Of a stretch of 44,892 nt of DNA, positions 27,934 through 35,409 are shown in pieces. The stretch is taken from positions 1-44,892 of IMG/VR virus record IMGVR_UViG_3300025141_016758. One strand, given 5' to 3'. Within the stretch, counting starts at the first letter, position 1. Each line of letters starts with the position of its first letter. The notes under the pieces are model-generated. The model was not told the DNA's origin. It did no database searches and saw only the letters and a program-made list of their open reading frames with translations. The translations under genes were made by a program, and so were the position numbers. Origin of the DNA: a virus.

Positions 27934-28049
27934 ATGAATTTTGGAACGCACTTTTAACAGGTCTTGCTGGATCTGAAAATGATAAGCATGGGAGGATTGC
28001 ATTTCCACTTGTCATTGGGCTTTTCGTATTGTTATCATTTGTTTTTTAA
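27930..28049 (+). CDS. Single-pass membrane microprotein
   Basis: 39 residues: W-N-A-L-L-T-G-L-A-G, a charged stretch S-E-N-D-K-H-G-R, then a C-terminal hydrophobic anchor (I-A-F-P-L-V-I-G-L-F-V-L-L-S-F). Overlaps the thioesterase stop by 4 nt (ATGA). Tail-anchored topology likely. Confidence 0.6.
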   Translation: MNEFWNALLTGLAGSENDKHGRIAFPLVIGLFVLLSFVF

Positions 28050-28114
28050 TTCTAAAACATTCGACGATAATAAGTAATGGTGCTGCTTTACAATAAAAAA
28101 GCACAGGGACTGTG

Positions 28115-28282
28115 ATGAAACAAGAACTAAATAAGCATCTAGATTTTGAACATTGTCCAAACTGCGATATGCCGCTAGAAGACGTTGAAGTTTGTAGTTA
28201 CTGTGATTGGAAGCGCATTAGTGAAAAAAAAGAGGTAAAAGAAAATGACAGACATTTTAGTAGCAACTTGGCAACTAATTAG
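28115..28282 (+). CDS. Zinc-ribbon small protein
   Basis: 55 residues: C-P-N-C (residues 14-17) and C-S-Y-C (28-31) make a short zinc ribbon, followed by a charged helix (R-I-S-E-K-K-E-V-K-E-N). AGGGA 5 nt before ATG. Its last 38 nt overlap the next gene. Confidence 0.65.
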   Translation: MKQELNKHLDFEHCPNCDMPLEDVEVCSYCDWKRISEKKEVKENDRHFSSNLATN

Positions 28283-28661
28283 CTCATTAATCGGCAACGT
28301 TGCCGACATGGTGGTTACGCTTGGAAATTGGCTTTTCAGCGTTCTTTTGATATTGCACAATGACATGCCAAGACTTGAGGGTTTGTTAGTTGGTGTATTA
28401 TTTGCATGGTTCTTTGTCCACAGGGACAGAAATCCATTTATTAGAGCATTGGCATCTCCATTGAAAATTCTGCTTGATATTCTTGATATTGTGTGGGACG
28501 AAACAATAGAGGCCGCTGATGATCTTGTAGACACTGTAAAAAAATGTGTCTTAGGTTGGATTCGAAAATGCAAAGATTTAGTTACAGGAGTTTTTTCCAG
28601 TGGGGTAAGTAAGTTAAAAGAAATAAAAGACAGGCTTATGTCAAAAAAAGAAGAAGAATAA
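28245..28661 (+). CDS. Membrane protein with C-terminal helix
   Basis: 138 residues. Hydrophobic segments around residues 5-25, 28-38 and 46-58 (L-L-V-G-V-L-F-A-W-F-F-V), then amphipathic helices (L-K-I-L-L-D-I-L-D-I-V-W-D-E-T-I-E-A-A) and a very basic/acidic end (K-D-R-L-M-S-K-K-E-E-E). Followed by a strong terminator. No family recognised; a membrane-active role is possible. Confidence 0.68.
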   Translation: MTDILVATWQLISSLIGNVADMVVTLGNWLFSVLLILHNDMPRLEGLLVGVLFAWFFVHRDRNPFIRALASPLKILLDILDIVWDETIEAADDLVDTVKKCVLGWIRKCKDLVTGVFSSGVSKLKEIKDRLMSKKEEE

Positions 28662-28671
28662 ATTAAGAATT

Positions 28672-28702
28672 TTCACGCCCATTTTTTATGGGCGTGAATT
28701 TT
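28672..28702 (+). terminator. Rho-independent terminator (likely bidirectional)
   Basis: Perfect 11-bp stem TTCACGCCCAT (28672-28682) / ATGGGCGTGAA (28688-28698), TTTTT loop, followed by TTTTAAT; A/T-rich on the other side too. Lies 11 nt after the membrane-protein stop. Confidence 0.85.
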
Positions 28703-28828
28703 AATCTAAATTTGTTTGCTTTAAAATAATGTTTGTACACTCGTTGAAGCGTTAAAAAAATATTACATTTGTAACAAAAGAAATATTGAGTTGGCCAGTG
28801 TATATTTAGATTTATCCAGGCTTTTAAC

Positions 28829-29074
28829 GTGGTTTTCACAAAACAAGAAATTAAAAAACTCTTTAAAGATTCATGTGGAAATCTTTTATTTGATGATAAA
28901 GCGCTAAGTGAACATATGTTACAGATAATGGACTGGTCTGATGATGAACCACGAGACATCACGAGTCAGGACGTTGATTTCCTTGCTGATATTATTGCAA
29001 AAGATGCAGATAGTATTTTGACAAATCTTGAAAAGTTAACATGTGACAAGGAACAAAATAAGACGTACACATAA
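28829..29074 (+). CDS. Hypothetical acidic protein (GTG start)
   Basis: 81 residues from GTG 28829. F-T-K-Q-E-I-K-K-L-F-K-D-S at the start, acidic middle (D-W-S-D-D-E-P-R-D-I-T), helix D-V-D-F-L-A-D-I-I-A. Shine-Dalgarno weak (CCAGG). First gene after the terminator; the 126 nt between them hold no evident TATAAT promoter. Start uncertain. Confidence 0.58.
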   Translation: MVFTKQEIKKLFKDSCGNLLFDDKALSEHMLQIMDWSDDEPRDITSQDVDFLADIIAKDADSILTNLEKLTCDKEQNKTYT

Positions 29075-29106
29075 TATAATTAGATGATGTATGCATTGAG
29101 GTTGAT

Positions 29107-29433
29107 ATGAAAATTAGTAAGAAACAAATGAGAAATATTATATTGGAAAGCTTTAGGTTTGATGGAAGCAGGTACGGCTTTTTAGGACAAGGATTTGGTG
29201 ATATTAATTCATACAACCCTTATAAAGCGCACCTAAATGAAGATGATGAAAAGGAAAGCATCGCTGAGCCCATTGAAGATGTGTGGGCTGGTGGCGATAA
29301 TCTTGAAAATCCAGTAGACCAAGAAGGTGAATATCAAAAAGGTGTAAAAGACGCCGATAAAAGAAATTTAGCAATGACTGAACGGAAGCTTAGAGGTTTA
29401 ATAAGAAGCACACTTTTGAAAGGATCAAAATGA
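29107..29433 (+). CDS. Hypothetical protein with K-I-x-x-K-Q-x-R-x-I-I motifs
   Basis: 108 residues after TTGAGGTTGAT. The N-terminus M-K-I-S-K-K-Q-M-R-N-I-I-L-E and the C-terminus M-T-E-R-K-L-R-G-L-I-R carry the same short amphipathic motif, also at the start of the next gene. Many structural or head-associated proteins of large marine phages carry such K-I-T-K-x-x-L-R-x-I-I-x-E tags (from memory). The middle is acidic. Role unknown. Confidence 0.65.
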   Translation: MKISKKQMRNIILESFRFDGSRYGFLGQGFGDINSYNPYKAHLNEDDEKESIAEPIEDVWAGGDNLENPVDQEGEYQKGVKDADKRNLAMTERKLRGLIRSTLLKGSK

Positions 29434-29663
29434 AGATCACAAACAAAAGACTGAAAGAAATTATAACCGAAGAGCGCGAGAAGGTTTTGCACGGAGTTAC
29501 AAAAGTCACCGGTGCTCAGGGTGCTTTAAAAGAAATAGCCATGCAATCAGCAATTCTTCATGATTCGGAAAAGCTTACACAGATTAATGAAGAAGACCTG
29601 AAAAAAATTAAATCAATTGCAGAATACTTAGACAGCATCTTTTACCGCACCTTGAACTCTTAG
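29430..29663 (+). CDS. Hypothetical helical protein with K-I-T-N-K-R-L-K-E-I-I motif
   Basis: 77 residues, ATGA overlap with the previous gene. M-K-I-T-N-K-R-L-K-E-I-I-T-E-E opens the protein; the rest is helical (A-L-K-E-I-A-M-Q-S-A-I-L, L-K-K-I-K-S-I-A-E-Y-L). Shares its opening with the 29107 gene and may be its partner. After the stop, CACTTTGT (29667-29674) can pair with ACAAAGTG (29692-29699), an 8-bp stem with no T-tract. Confidence 0.65.
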   Translation: MKITNKRLKEIITEEREKVLHGVTKVTGAQGALKEIAMQSAILHDSEKLTQINEEDLKKIKSIAEYLDSIFYRTLNS

Positions 29664-29719
29664 AGGCACTTTGTAAGAAAATCAGTTGTTCACAAAGTGT
29701 GATATTTATGTATACCACC

Positions 29720-29893
29720 ATGAAAAAGTTTATTATCATTTTTGCTCTTGCTGGCTGTCAAAAACACGTCGATAAAAAAGACGACTTATTAAAATATGCT
29801 GCTCCTACATGCGAGGAGAATATTTTATTTTGTGACGAAGAAGCAATGTTTGATGATTTACCTGATGGAGAGGAATTAGATACTGGAGAGTAA
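29720..29893 (+). CDS. Predicted small lipoprotein
   Basis: 57 residues from ATG 29720. M-K-K-F-I-I-I-F-A-L-A-G-C is a minimal signal peptide with lipobox L-A-G-C (Cys 13). The mature 45 residues are acidic with C-E-E and F-C-D-E and end in a D-T-G-E motif. ATG 29708 and GTG 29699 are also in frame. Second lipoprotein of the window; envelope role inferred. Confidence 0.68.
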   Translation: MKKFIIIFALAGCQKHVDKKDDLLKYAAPTCEENILFCDEEAMFDDLPDGEELDTGE

Positions 29894-29896
29894 ATA

Positions 29897-30283
29897 GTGA
29901 AGATATATGATCACCCCTTGAATAATGAAGTAACAGTAATAGAAATAGAAAAACTCGATGAAAAAAAATCGTTTTTAAATAACATTATTGATGGATTTGA
30001 AATATATGGGTGTGCATATCCATCTGCATCGTGTGGGACGATTGATAAAAAAGTCATATATCTGGATGGCCGAAGAAGAAACATGTTCAATCTAGACGAC
30101 ACTGATATTTTGTGTGACCTTACAGTTCGCTTGGCAGATTTTGAGCTTGATAACAATTCCAACACTGTGGAAAAATCAATTTCAATTGCAGAAGCTGCAG
30201 GTGATACTACATTGCTTGAGCGCTTATTACTACAACCACCAGAATATTTTAGCAATTTTAAACCCGTGACACAGGCTGCATGA
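29897..30283 (+). CDS. Hypothetical protein (GTG start)
   Basis: 128 residues. V-K-I-Y-D-H-P-L-N-N-E-V-T-V-I-E-I at the start, F-E-I-Y-G-C-A-Y-P, and a helical end (S-I-A-E-A-A-G-D-T-T-L-L-E-R-L-L). No family recognised. Overlaps the next gene by 4 nt (ATGA). Confidence 0.62.
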   Translation: MKIYDHPLNNEVTVIEIEKLDEKKSFLNNIIDGFEIYGCAYPSASCGTIDKKVIYLDGRRRNMFNLDDTDILCDLTVRLADFELDNNSNTVEKSISIAEAAGDTTLLERLLLQPPEYFSNFKPVTQAA

Positions 30284-30579
30284 AAGAGGGTGAGCTATAT
30301 TTGCTGTTACCTATGGGTAAAAAATATCCACACGTTCAAGCCTTGTTTCCGTATATGAAAGGTGGAAAGGTCTTGATTGTCAAAAGACAATCAACAAAAA
30401 TAAAGACATCCAAGAAAAAAATTAGTATTGAGACAGTGGAATTTCTTTTTGAGGGTAAAATATATTCTGAATCAATTCACAATTTTAGTTCTTATGCTAT
30501 TTATATTGGTGATACAAGAAAAGGAGAAAAAAAATGTCAAGAAGAAGACTTAATATTAAAGCATTTAGTGCCGCATTGA
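30280..30579 (+). CDS. Hypothetical basic protein
   Basis: 99 residues: K-E-G-E-L-Y-L-L-L-P, K-V-L-I-V-K-R-Q-S, a Lys-rich loop (K-T-S-K-K-K-I), V-E-F-L-F-E-G-K-I-Y. Strand-rich and basic, compatible with a small barrel but without the K-V-G-D signature. Overlaps the next gene by 46 nt. Confidence 0.6.
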   Translation: MKEGELYLLLPMGKKYPHVQALFPYMKGGKVLIVKRQSTKIKTSKKKISIETVEFLFEGKIYSESIHNFSSYAIYIGDTRKGEKKCQEEDLILKHLVPH

Positions 30580-30761
30580 AAAAAAGTATGGTATCAATTG
30601 CATATAATTCAAAAAACCATCATGGCGCAAGCGCTGAAAAGAAGATGGAACAAGCTGTCCAGAGTTTAAGTGAAGCGTATAAGGAAGAGCTCGCAACTGT
30701 TGCACCTGACCCTGACGAAATAGATCTTTCTAAAGTTAAAATAACAAAAGAAAATGAGTAA
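30534..30761 (+). CDS. Small hypothetical protein
   Basis: 75 residues, AAAGGAG 7 nt before ATG. Basic start (S-R-R-R-L-N-I-K-A-F), helix E-K-K-M-E-Q-A-V-Q-S-L, acidic end (D-P-D-E-I-D-L-S). Overlaps the next gene by 8 nt. No family recognised. Confidence 0.62.
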   Translation: MSRRRLNIKAFSAALKKSMVSIAYNSKNHHGASAEKKMEQAVQSLSEAYKEELATVAPDPDEIDLSKVKITKENE

Positions 30762-31044
30762 TCTAAAAGAAGCCGCTGTATCTCCATTGTTCCCCGATCA
30801 ACCTGTTGGTTATGGAAAAAATTATAGATCTGCAAATCAAGATCCTATCACATGGGAAAATATTTCTGAACTTGAATATTTTGTGACGGCGCTTCCAGAT
30901 GGTTCTTTTTTAGCTGGAGTTTCCCTTCCTGGTTCAGACCAGGCAAGTTCTACCTATAAATTCAACGAAGAGGAAGACGCCATGATGTGGATTAGGCAGG
31001 CATCAGAGTCATTTAGGATTAAGCAGGCTAATCAAGAACAATAA
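30754..31044 (+). CDS. Hypothetical protein
   Basis: 96 residues. P-L-F-P-D-Q-P-V-G-Y-G-K-N-Y, then E-Y-F-V-T-A-L-P-D-G-S-F-L-A-G-V and a helix M-M-W-I-R-Q-A-S-E-S. Overlaps the convergent protease gene by 17 nt at its 3' end, marking a strand switch. Confidence 0.62.
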   Translation: MSNLKEAAVSPLFPDQPVGYGKNYRSANQDPITWENISELEYFVTALPDGSFLAGVSLPGSDQASSTYKFNEEEDAMMWIRQASESFRIKQANQEQ

Positions 31045-31786
31045 TTCCTTCTCGTAGCTGCAACTGTTCTATAAATTCTATGGTCGATTCATAAGTAGTT
31101 GCAAGCGATATATGGTGGAAATCGCTTAAGACGGAATGCAAAACGCCAACTATTTCACCTTTATTATTTGTAATTGCTGCACCTGATGCACCTCCGGTAG
31201 CTGGAAGTGTGTAAATGGCAACATGTTCGCCCCATACCATAGATTCACCTGAAAATACACCAGTGAATTTTGTTAATGCAGATGGGACATAAAACCCTCC
31301 AGGTGCAGCATACATGCTAACCGGAGCATCGATGCCGGCAGGATTTTTTGCAAATTCAGCAACACTAACATGCGAAGTTGTAGATTTATATTTTATAATA
31401 CATAAATCATCGCTAGAAGAAGTCAGAGCAATTTCAGCCGAATGGTATTCACCACTAGCATCTTGTACTTCAATCTCTTCACTCAAACCTTGTATCATGG
31501 CATAATATGGATTTGGTGAACAAACATGTTTTGCCGTCAGTGCATAAACATTGCCTCTTTGATCAGCTATAATTGCCCCTGTCCCCGTATAAGCAAACTC
31601 TTGAGATGATGGATTTTCAGGATCTATATAACTCACCATAATTTGAACTGTTGCATCTCGGGTTGTATAATTGGGAATGGTTGTTGATGCTGAATCCTTC
31701 AGAAAAGATTGTTGTGACAACAATATTGCAAACTGTAACAAGAGTGCATATATCACAAAAATTCTGAACGATTTCTCTTTTTTCAT
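31028..31786 (-). CDS. Membrane-anchored trypsin-like serine protease
   Basis: 252 residues on the minus strand. An N-terminal hydrophobic helix (I-F-V-I-Y-A-L-L-L-Q-F-A-I-L-L) is a signal anchor or signal peptide. The protease domain (S1/Trypsin_2 type, HtrA-like fold without PDZ) has His in L-T-A-K-H-V-C, Asp in S-D-D-L-C-I-I-K and Ser in T-G-G-A-S-G-A-A-I, in the right order and spacing. It should act in the periplasm. ATG 31786 has AGGT 7 nt upstream. Being reverse-oriented it has its own control, divergent from the 31839 gene. Release or envelope remodelling is possible. Confidence 0.85.
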   Translation of the reverse strand: MKKEKSFRIFVIYALLLQFAILLSQQSFLKDSASTTIPNYTTRDATVQIMVSYIDPENPSSQEFAYTGTGAIIADQRGNVYALTAKHVCSPNPYYAMIQGLSEEIEVQDASGEYHSAEIALTSSSDDLCIIKYKSTTSHVSVAEFAKNPAGIDAPVSMYAAPGGFYVPSALTKFTGVFSGESMVWGEHVAIYTLPATGGASGAAITNNKGEIVGVLHSVLSDFHHISLATTYESTIEFIEQLQLREGIIVLD

Positions 31787-31838
31787 TGACATAACCTAAA
31801 AATAAATATAAGACAAATTATCTGATCACAGGAAAGTT

Positions 31839-32630
31839 ATGAAAAACACTATTTGCTTATTTGATATGGACGGCACTTTAACCGCACCAAGGAAGAAAAT
31901 CAACACCAGCATGATACGACAATTACAAAGATTGTCAAAGTATATGAAAATTGGAATCGTAACAGGCTCTGACTATGATTATGTACTTCAGCAGTGTAGC
32001 GAAATTTTTGATATTGGTGGAGTGGACGTAGATAAAATCGACATTTTTCCGTGCAATGGAACTAAACATTATTCATGGAAAAATAATAATTTTGAACTTT
32101 TACATGACGCAGACATGATTGAAGAGATTGGGCAATTAAATTACAATTACATTCTCCAGTGTTTATCTGCGTTTCAAATGATGATTACACTTTCACATGA
32201 TCTTCCTTACACGGGAACATTTTTCCAATATCGGGGGACGATGTTAAACTGGTGTCCAATTGGAAGACAGGCGGTCGATTTTGAAAGGGAGGCATGGGTT
32301 GATGCTGACTCTGAGAAAGGGATCAGAAATTATTTCTTTGACGAAATCAAAAATCTTATTTCCGAGCGCAAGATGAATGTAACTGTAGCATTGGGTGGTT
32401 CAACAAGCTTTGACATTTATCCTACCGGGTGGGATAAGACATATGTCATGAACCACCTTGATCTATATGATGAAGTGTTATTTGTTGGCGATAGATGTAA
32501 AGAAGGTGGAAATGACAAAGCACTATACGAATTTCTTTCACCGGGGATTACAAGCTTTGAAACTGAAGGTCCTGACTTGACGGTAGAGATTATCAATAAT
32601 ATCATTAAAGGTGTAAACAAGAATGTCTGA
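31839..32630 (+). CDS. Eukaryotic-type phosphomannomutase (HAD superfamily)
   Basis: 263 residues. The HAD nucleophile motif F-D-M-D-G-T-L-T-A-P (Asp 9, Asp 11) with R-K-K-I after it, I-G-I-V-T-G-S-D, G-T-F-F-Q-Y-R-G-T-M-L-N-W-C-P-I-G-R, F-D-I-Y-P-T-G-W-D-K-T-Y and F-V-G-D-R-C-K-E-G-G-N-D match alpha-PMM of eukaryotes block for block, including the cap substrate loop. It interconverts mannose-6-P and mannose-1-P, the route to GDP-mannose. About the size of human PMM (250). Bacterial PMMs are normally the unrelated ManB/AlgC type. AGGAAA 5 nt before ATG. Coupled to the next gene. Confidence 0.92.
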   Translation: MKNTICLFDMDGTLTAPRKKINTSMIRQLQRLSKYMKIGIVTGSDYDYVLQQCSEIFDIGGVDVDKIDIFPCNGTKHYSWKNNNFELLHDADMIEEIGQLNYNYILQCLSAFQMMITLSHDLPYTGTFFQYRGTMLNWCPIGRQAVDFEREAWVDADSEKGIRNYFFDEIKNLISERKMNVTVALGGSTSFDIYPTGWDKTYVMNHLDLYDEVLFVGDRCKEGGNDKALYEFLSPGITSFETEGPDLTVEIINNIIKGVNKNV

Positions 32631-33156
32631 CAAATTATATAAAACTATTTTGATTGACCCACCCTGGAATCAAAAGGGTGGTGGAAAAATTAAGCGTGGA
32701 GCTGATCGTCATTATAAATTGATGAAGGAACCACAGATGACTGAAGTAATAAAAGGTGTAATCGAGGGCAAAGTAGATAAAGATGCCCACATGTATTTGT
32801 GGGTAGCTAATAATCATTTGCCTGAAGCTTTGAGAATTATTGAAAAAACCGGATTCCGATATATTACCAATATTGCGTGGGCAAAATCAAGATTTGGAAT
32901 TGGTAGATATTTTCGAGGTCAACATGAATTGTGCCTGTTTGCAACAAAGGGACGGGGTTGGGGTGTAAGAACTGACCTAAATAACATTTCTTCGTTGTTG
33001 GGCAAATCGTTAATTGTACCAACAAGACATAGCGCAAAACCACAAGAAATGTATGAGCTAATTGAAGCTAGAAGCCAAGGGCCATATATTGAACTCTTTG
33101 CTAGAAATAACAGAGATGGATGGGATTGCTGGGGAGATGAAATTGATGAAGAATAA
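32623..33156 (+). CDS. MT-A70 family adenine methyltransferase
   Basis: 177 residues. I-D-P-P-W at residues 11-15 is the catalytic DPPW of MT-A70 (IME4-like) N6-adenine methyltransferases; H-M-Y-L-W-V, A-W-A-K, E-L-C-L-F-A-T-K-G and H-S-A-K-P-Q-E-M-Y-E-L-I-E follow in family order. Phage members usually modify DNA adenine; an RNA substrate is possible. Second methyltransferase of the window (the other at 16964). Overlaps PMM by 8 nt and the helicase by 11 nt. Confidence 0.88.
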   Translation: MSDKLYKTILIDPPWNQKGGGKIKRGADRHYKLMKEPQMTEVIKGVIEGKVDKDAHMYLWVANNHLPEALRIIEKTGFRYITNIAWAKSRFGIGRYFRGQHELCLFATKGRGWGVRTDLNNISSLLGKSLIVPTRHSAKPQEMYELIEARSQGPYIELFARNNRDGWDCWGDEIDEE

Positions 33157-34768
33157 TATGCAGTATTTTCCATTTCAGAATGCAAGACCACAGCAGGTAG
33201 AAGCTATTGAGTTGGCACGGCTTGCATTTCAAAATGATAAGCGGTTCATAATTATTGAAGCTGGGACTGGTGTAGGTAAGAGTGCTATTGGTGTTGCACT
33301 TAATAGGCTAATCCAAAGTAATGAAGGGTTGGCATACAAGTCATCCGGAGAATGGAATAATGGCGGTTATTTCTTAACTACGCAGAAAATACTTCAGGAG
33401 CAATATGTAAATGATTTTTCTGACATGAAATCATTAAAATCAAGCTCTAATTATCAATGTCGGTTTCATAAAAAAAATACGTGTGCAGATAGTCTGCGAG
33501 CATTAAGTTGTGCTGACAAGCATAGTCGCTTTTTTAAGACATGCGCATTCAACTGTACATACAAAAAAACTAAAGAAGAATTTATAAGGGGGACTGAAGG
33601 CATAACAAATTTTGCATATTTCTTAGCTGAAACACAATACGCAGGGAAACTAAAGCCTCGACAGATGTTAGTGGTTGATGAGGCTCACAATGTAGAGTTG
33701 CAATTAAGCAAATTTATTGAGGTTACGATTTCTGAGCGTTTTGCAAAGACGGTTTTAAAGATTCAGTGGCCTGGGGAAATGTCACTTGCACAAAGCATTA
33801 AGTGGGTAAAAGCAGTTTATCTTCCAAAGTTGTCTTCACATGTTAAATTTGCAAAAGCTAGTATCAAAAAATATGTTGGCCTGCAAGATAGATTAAGTGA
33901 ATTTACGTCCCTTGCTAAAAAGCTGGAAATGCTTGACAAGCATGAATGTAAGATTAATAGATTTTTAGAAACATATTCGGCGGATAACTGGATTGTCAAT
34001 CATCAGGAAGGTTATGGAAGAACAATGAAGAAAATTGAATTTAAGCCTATTGATGTATCTCAATTTTCTCATTCATTACTTTTTAAACACGGCGCCAAAA
34101 TTATTCTCATGTCAGCTACGATTTTAGATGGAGATGCATTTTGTGAAAGTTTGGGTATACCAAAAGATCAGGCAGAATTTATTAGCTTTGAAAGTCCATT
34201 TCCAATTGAAAATCGACCTATCCTTTATAACCCAATTGGAAGTATGGCATCAAGATCAATTGATCAAACACTTCCCAAGATGGTACAAGGGATTAAGATG
34301 ATATTAAAAGAACATTCAGGTGATAAGGGAATTATCCATTGTCATTCTTACAAGGTTGCCAATTATATCAAGAAAAATATTAGAAGCAATCGATTATTGA
34401 TTCACGACAGTACAAATAGAGATGAGGTACTGGCAAAACACATTACAAGTAGTAAGAATACCGTTCTCCTGTCACCCTCCATGACTGAAGGTGTAGACCT
34501 CAAGGATGATTGTAGCCGGTTCCAGATCCTCTGTAAGGTTCCCTATCCGTATCTTGGTGATAAGCTTGTAAAGAAAAGAATGCACAAATGGAAGTGGTGG
34601 TACCCGCTGCAGACGGCAAAAACAATCGTACAATCTGTGGGACGATCTATTAGACATAAAGATGATTTTGCAGTAACATACATTTTAGATTCAGACTGGG
34701 ATCGGTTTTACCCCCGCAATAAAAAGTACTTTCCAGACGAATTTAAGAAAAGTATTGTTAGTAATTGA
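33146..34768 (+). CDS. DinG/XPD-like superfamily 2 helicase with Cys-rich insert
   Basis: 540 residues from ATG 33146 (an in-frame start at 33062 lies inside the methyltransferase). Q-motif-like R-P-Q-Q-V-E-A-I, Walker A E-A-G-T-G-V-G-K-S (about residue 38-46), DEAH box V-V-D-E-A-H-N (about 176), motif III L-M-S-A-T-I, motif V S-P-S-M-T-E-G-V-D-L and motif VI Q-S-V-G-R-S-I-R-H. A Cys cluster (Y-Q-C-R-F, N-T-C-A, L-S-C-A, T-C-A-F-N-C) sits where XPD/DinG helicases carry a 4Fe-4S cluster. 5'-3' DNA unwinding in repair or replication is expected. Confidence 0.9.
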   Translation: MKNNMQYFPFQNARPQQVEAIELARLAFQNDKRFIIIEAGTGVGKSAIGVALNRLIQSNEGLAYKSSGEWNNGGYFLTTQKILQEQYVNDFSDMKSLKSSSNYQCRFHKKNTCADSLRALSCADKHSRFFKTCAFNCTYKKTKEEFIRGTEGITNFAYFLAETQYAGKLKPRQMLVVDEAHNVELQLSKFIEVTISERFAKTVLKIQWPGEMSLAQSIKWVKAVYLPKLSSHVKFAKASIKKYVGLQDRLSEFTSLAKKLEMLDKHECKINRFLETYSADNWIVNHQEGYGRTMKKIEFKPIDVSQFSHSLLFKHGAKIILMSATILDGDAFCESLGIPKDQAEFISFESPFPIENRPILYNPIGSMASRSIDQTLPKMVQGIKMILKEHSGDKGIIHCHSYKVANYIKKNIRSNRLLIHDSTNRDEVLAKHITSSKNTVLLSPSMTEGVDLKDDCSRFQILCKVPYPYLGDKLVKKRMHKWKWWYPLQTAKTIVQSVGRSIRHKDDFAVTYILDSDWDRFYPRNKKYFPDEFKKSIVSN

Positions 34769-34821
34769 AAAATGTGAGATAACTGCAATATTTAATTAAA
34801 TCTGGTTGTCGAGCTTAAAAT

Positions 34822-35409
34822 ATGAATTATTCCTGTATCCGGGACTTTATCAAATATAGTCTTAAAGAAAATGAAAAATTAGATTCAGCACAGGTTTTAT
34901 CACAATATGCTCACCGAGATCAAAAAAGAAGATCTGGTGAGCCATATTTTTTACACCCACAAGAAGTTGCAGATATCGTAAAGACTTATTATTCTGATAT
35001 AATAACATATTATACTGCGCTATTGCATGATGCACTAGAAGATGGAATTCCACTTGGAAATATTGAAGATGAAGATCACTTTTTTGATCTTTTAGTTGAT
35101 GAACTCCCTGAAGCGGATCTTGAAATTGCCGAACAGATTTATACGGCGGTTAAGGCACTAACAAAAGAAAGCGGGCAATCGTACATTGGATATGTCAATT
35201 CGCTTATTAACGATGAATATGCAATGAGAGTGAAGCTGGCGGACATGATGCAAAATGCAAGTGATAACCCAAGCCAAGGGCAGGTAGAAAAATATGCCAA
35301 CACAAAAACATTTCTGGTCGATAAATTCAATAACAGCGCTCCTCCGGGGATATCAAAAAACCATTGGAATGATTTTAAAGAGGTTATTGATGCAGCTGGG
35401 AAAGAATAA
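34822..35409 (+). CDS. HD-domain protein, small alarmone hydrolase-like
   Basis: 195 residues. Y-A-H-R-D-Q-K-R-R-S-G-E-P-Y-F-L-H-P, T-A-L-L-H-D-A-L-E-D and V-K-L-A-D-M-M-Q-N-A are the three metal/substrate motifs of the RelA/SpoT hydrolase (Mesh1-like) HD domain. No synthetase or TGS domain follows, so the protein is hydrolase-only. It would remove (p)ppGpp and silence the stringent response, though some such proteins act on other nucleotides. A degraded TGTGAG box lies at 34773 but no good -10 follows. Coupled to the Nudix gene by 20 nt. Confidence 0.85.
   Translation: MNYSCIRDFIKYSLKENEKLDSAQVLSQYAHRDQKRRSGEPYFLHPQEVADIVKTYYSDIITYYTALLHDALEDGIPLGNIEDEDHFFDLLVDELPEADLEIAEQIYTAVKALTKESGQSYIGYVNSLINDEYAMRVKLADMMQNASDNPSQGQVEKYANTKTFLVDKFNNSAPPGISKNHWNDFKEVIDAAGKE

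Noticed and set aside
28663-28962. 99-codon minus-strand ORF over the terminator and the 28829 gene
   Set aside because: It would run through a strong terminator stem at its 3' end and has no ribosome site; the + strand frame is more protein-like.
34773-34802. TGTGAG box before the alarmone hydrolase gene as another class promoter
   Set aside because: At 18-nt spacing the -10 would read TAAATC, too far from TATAAT.
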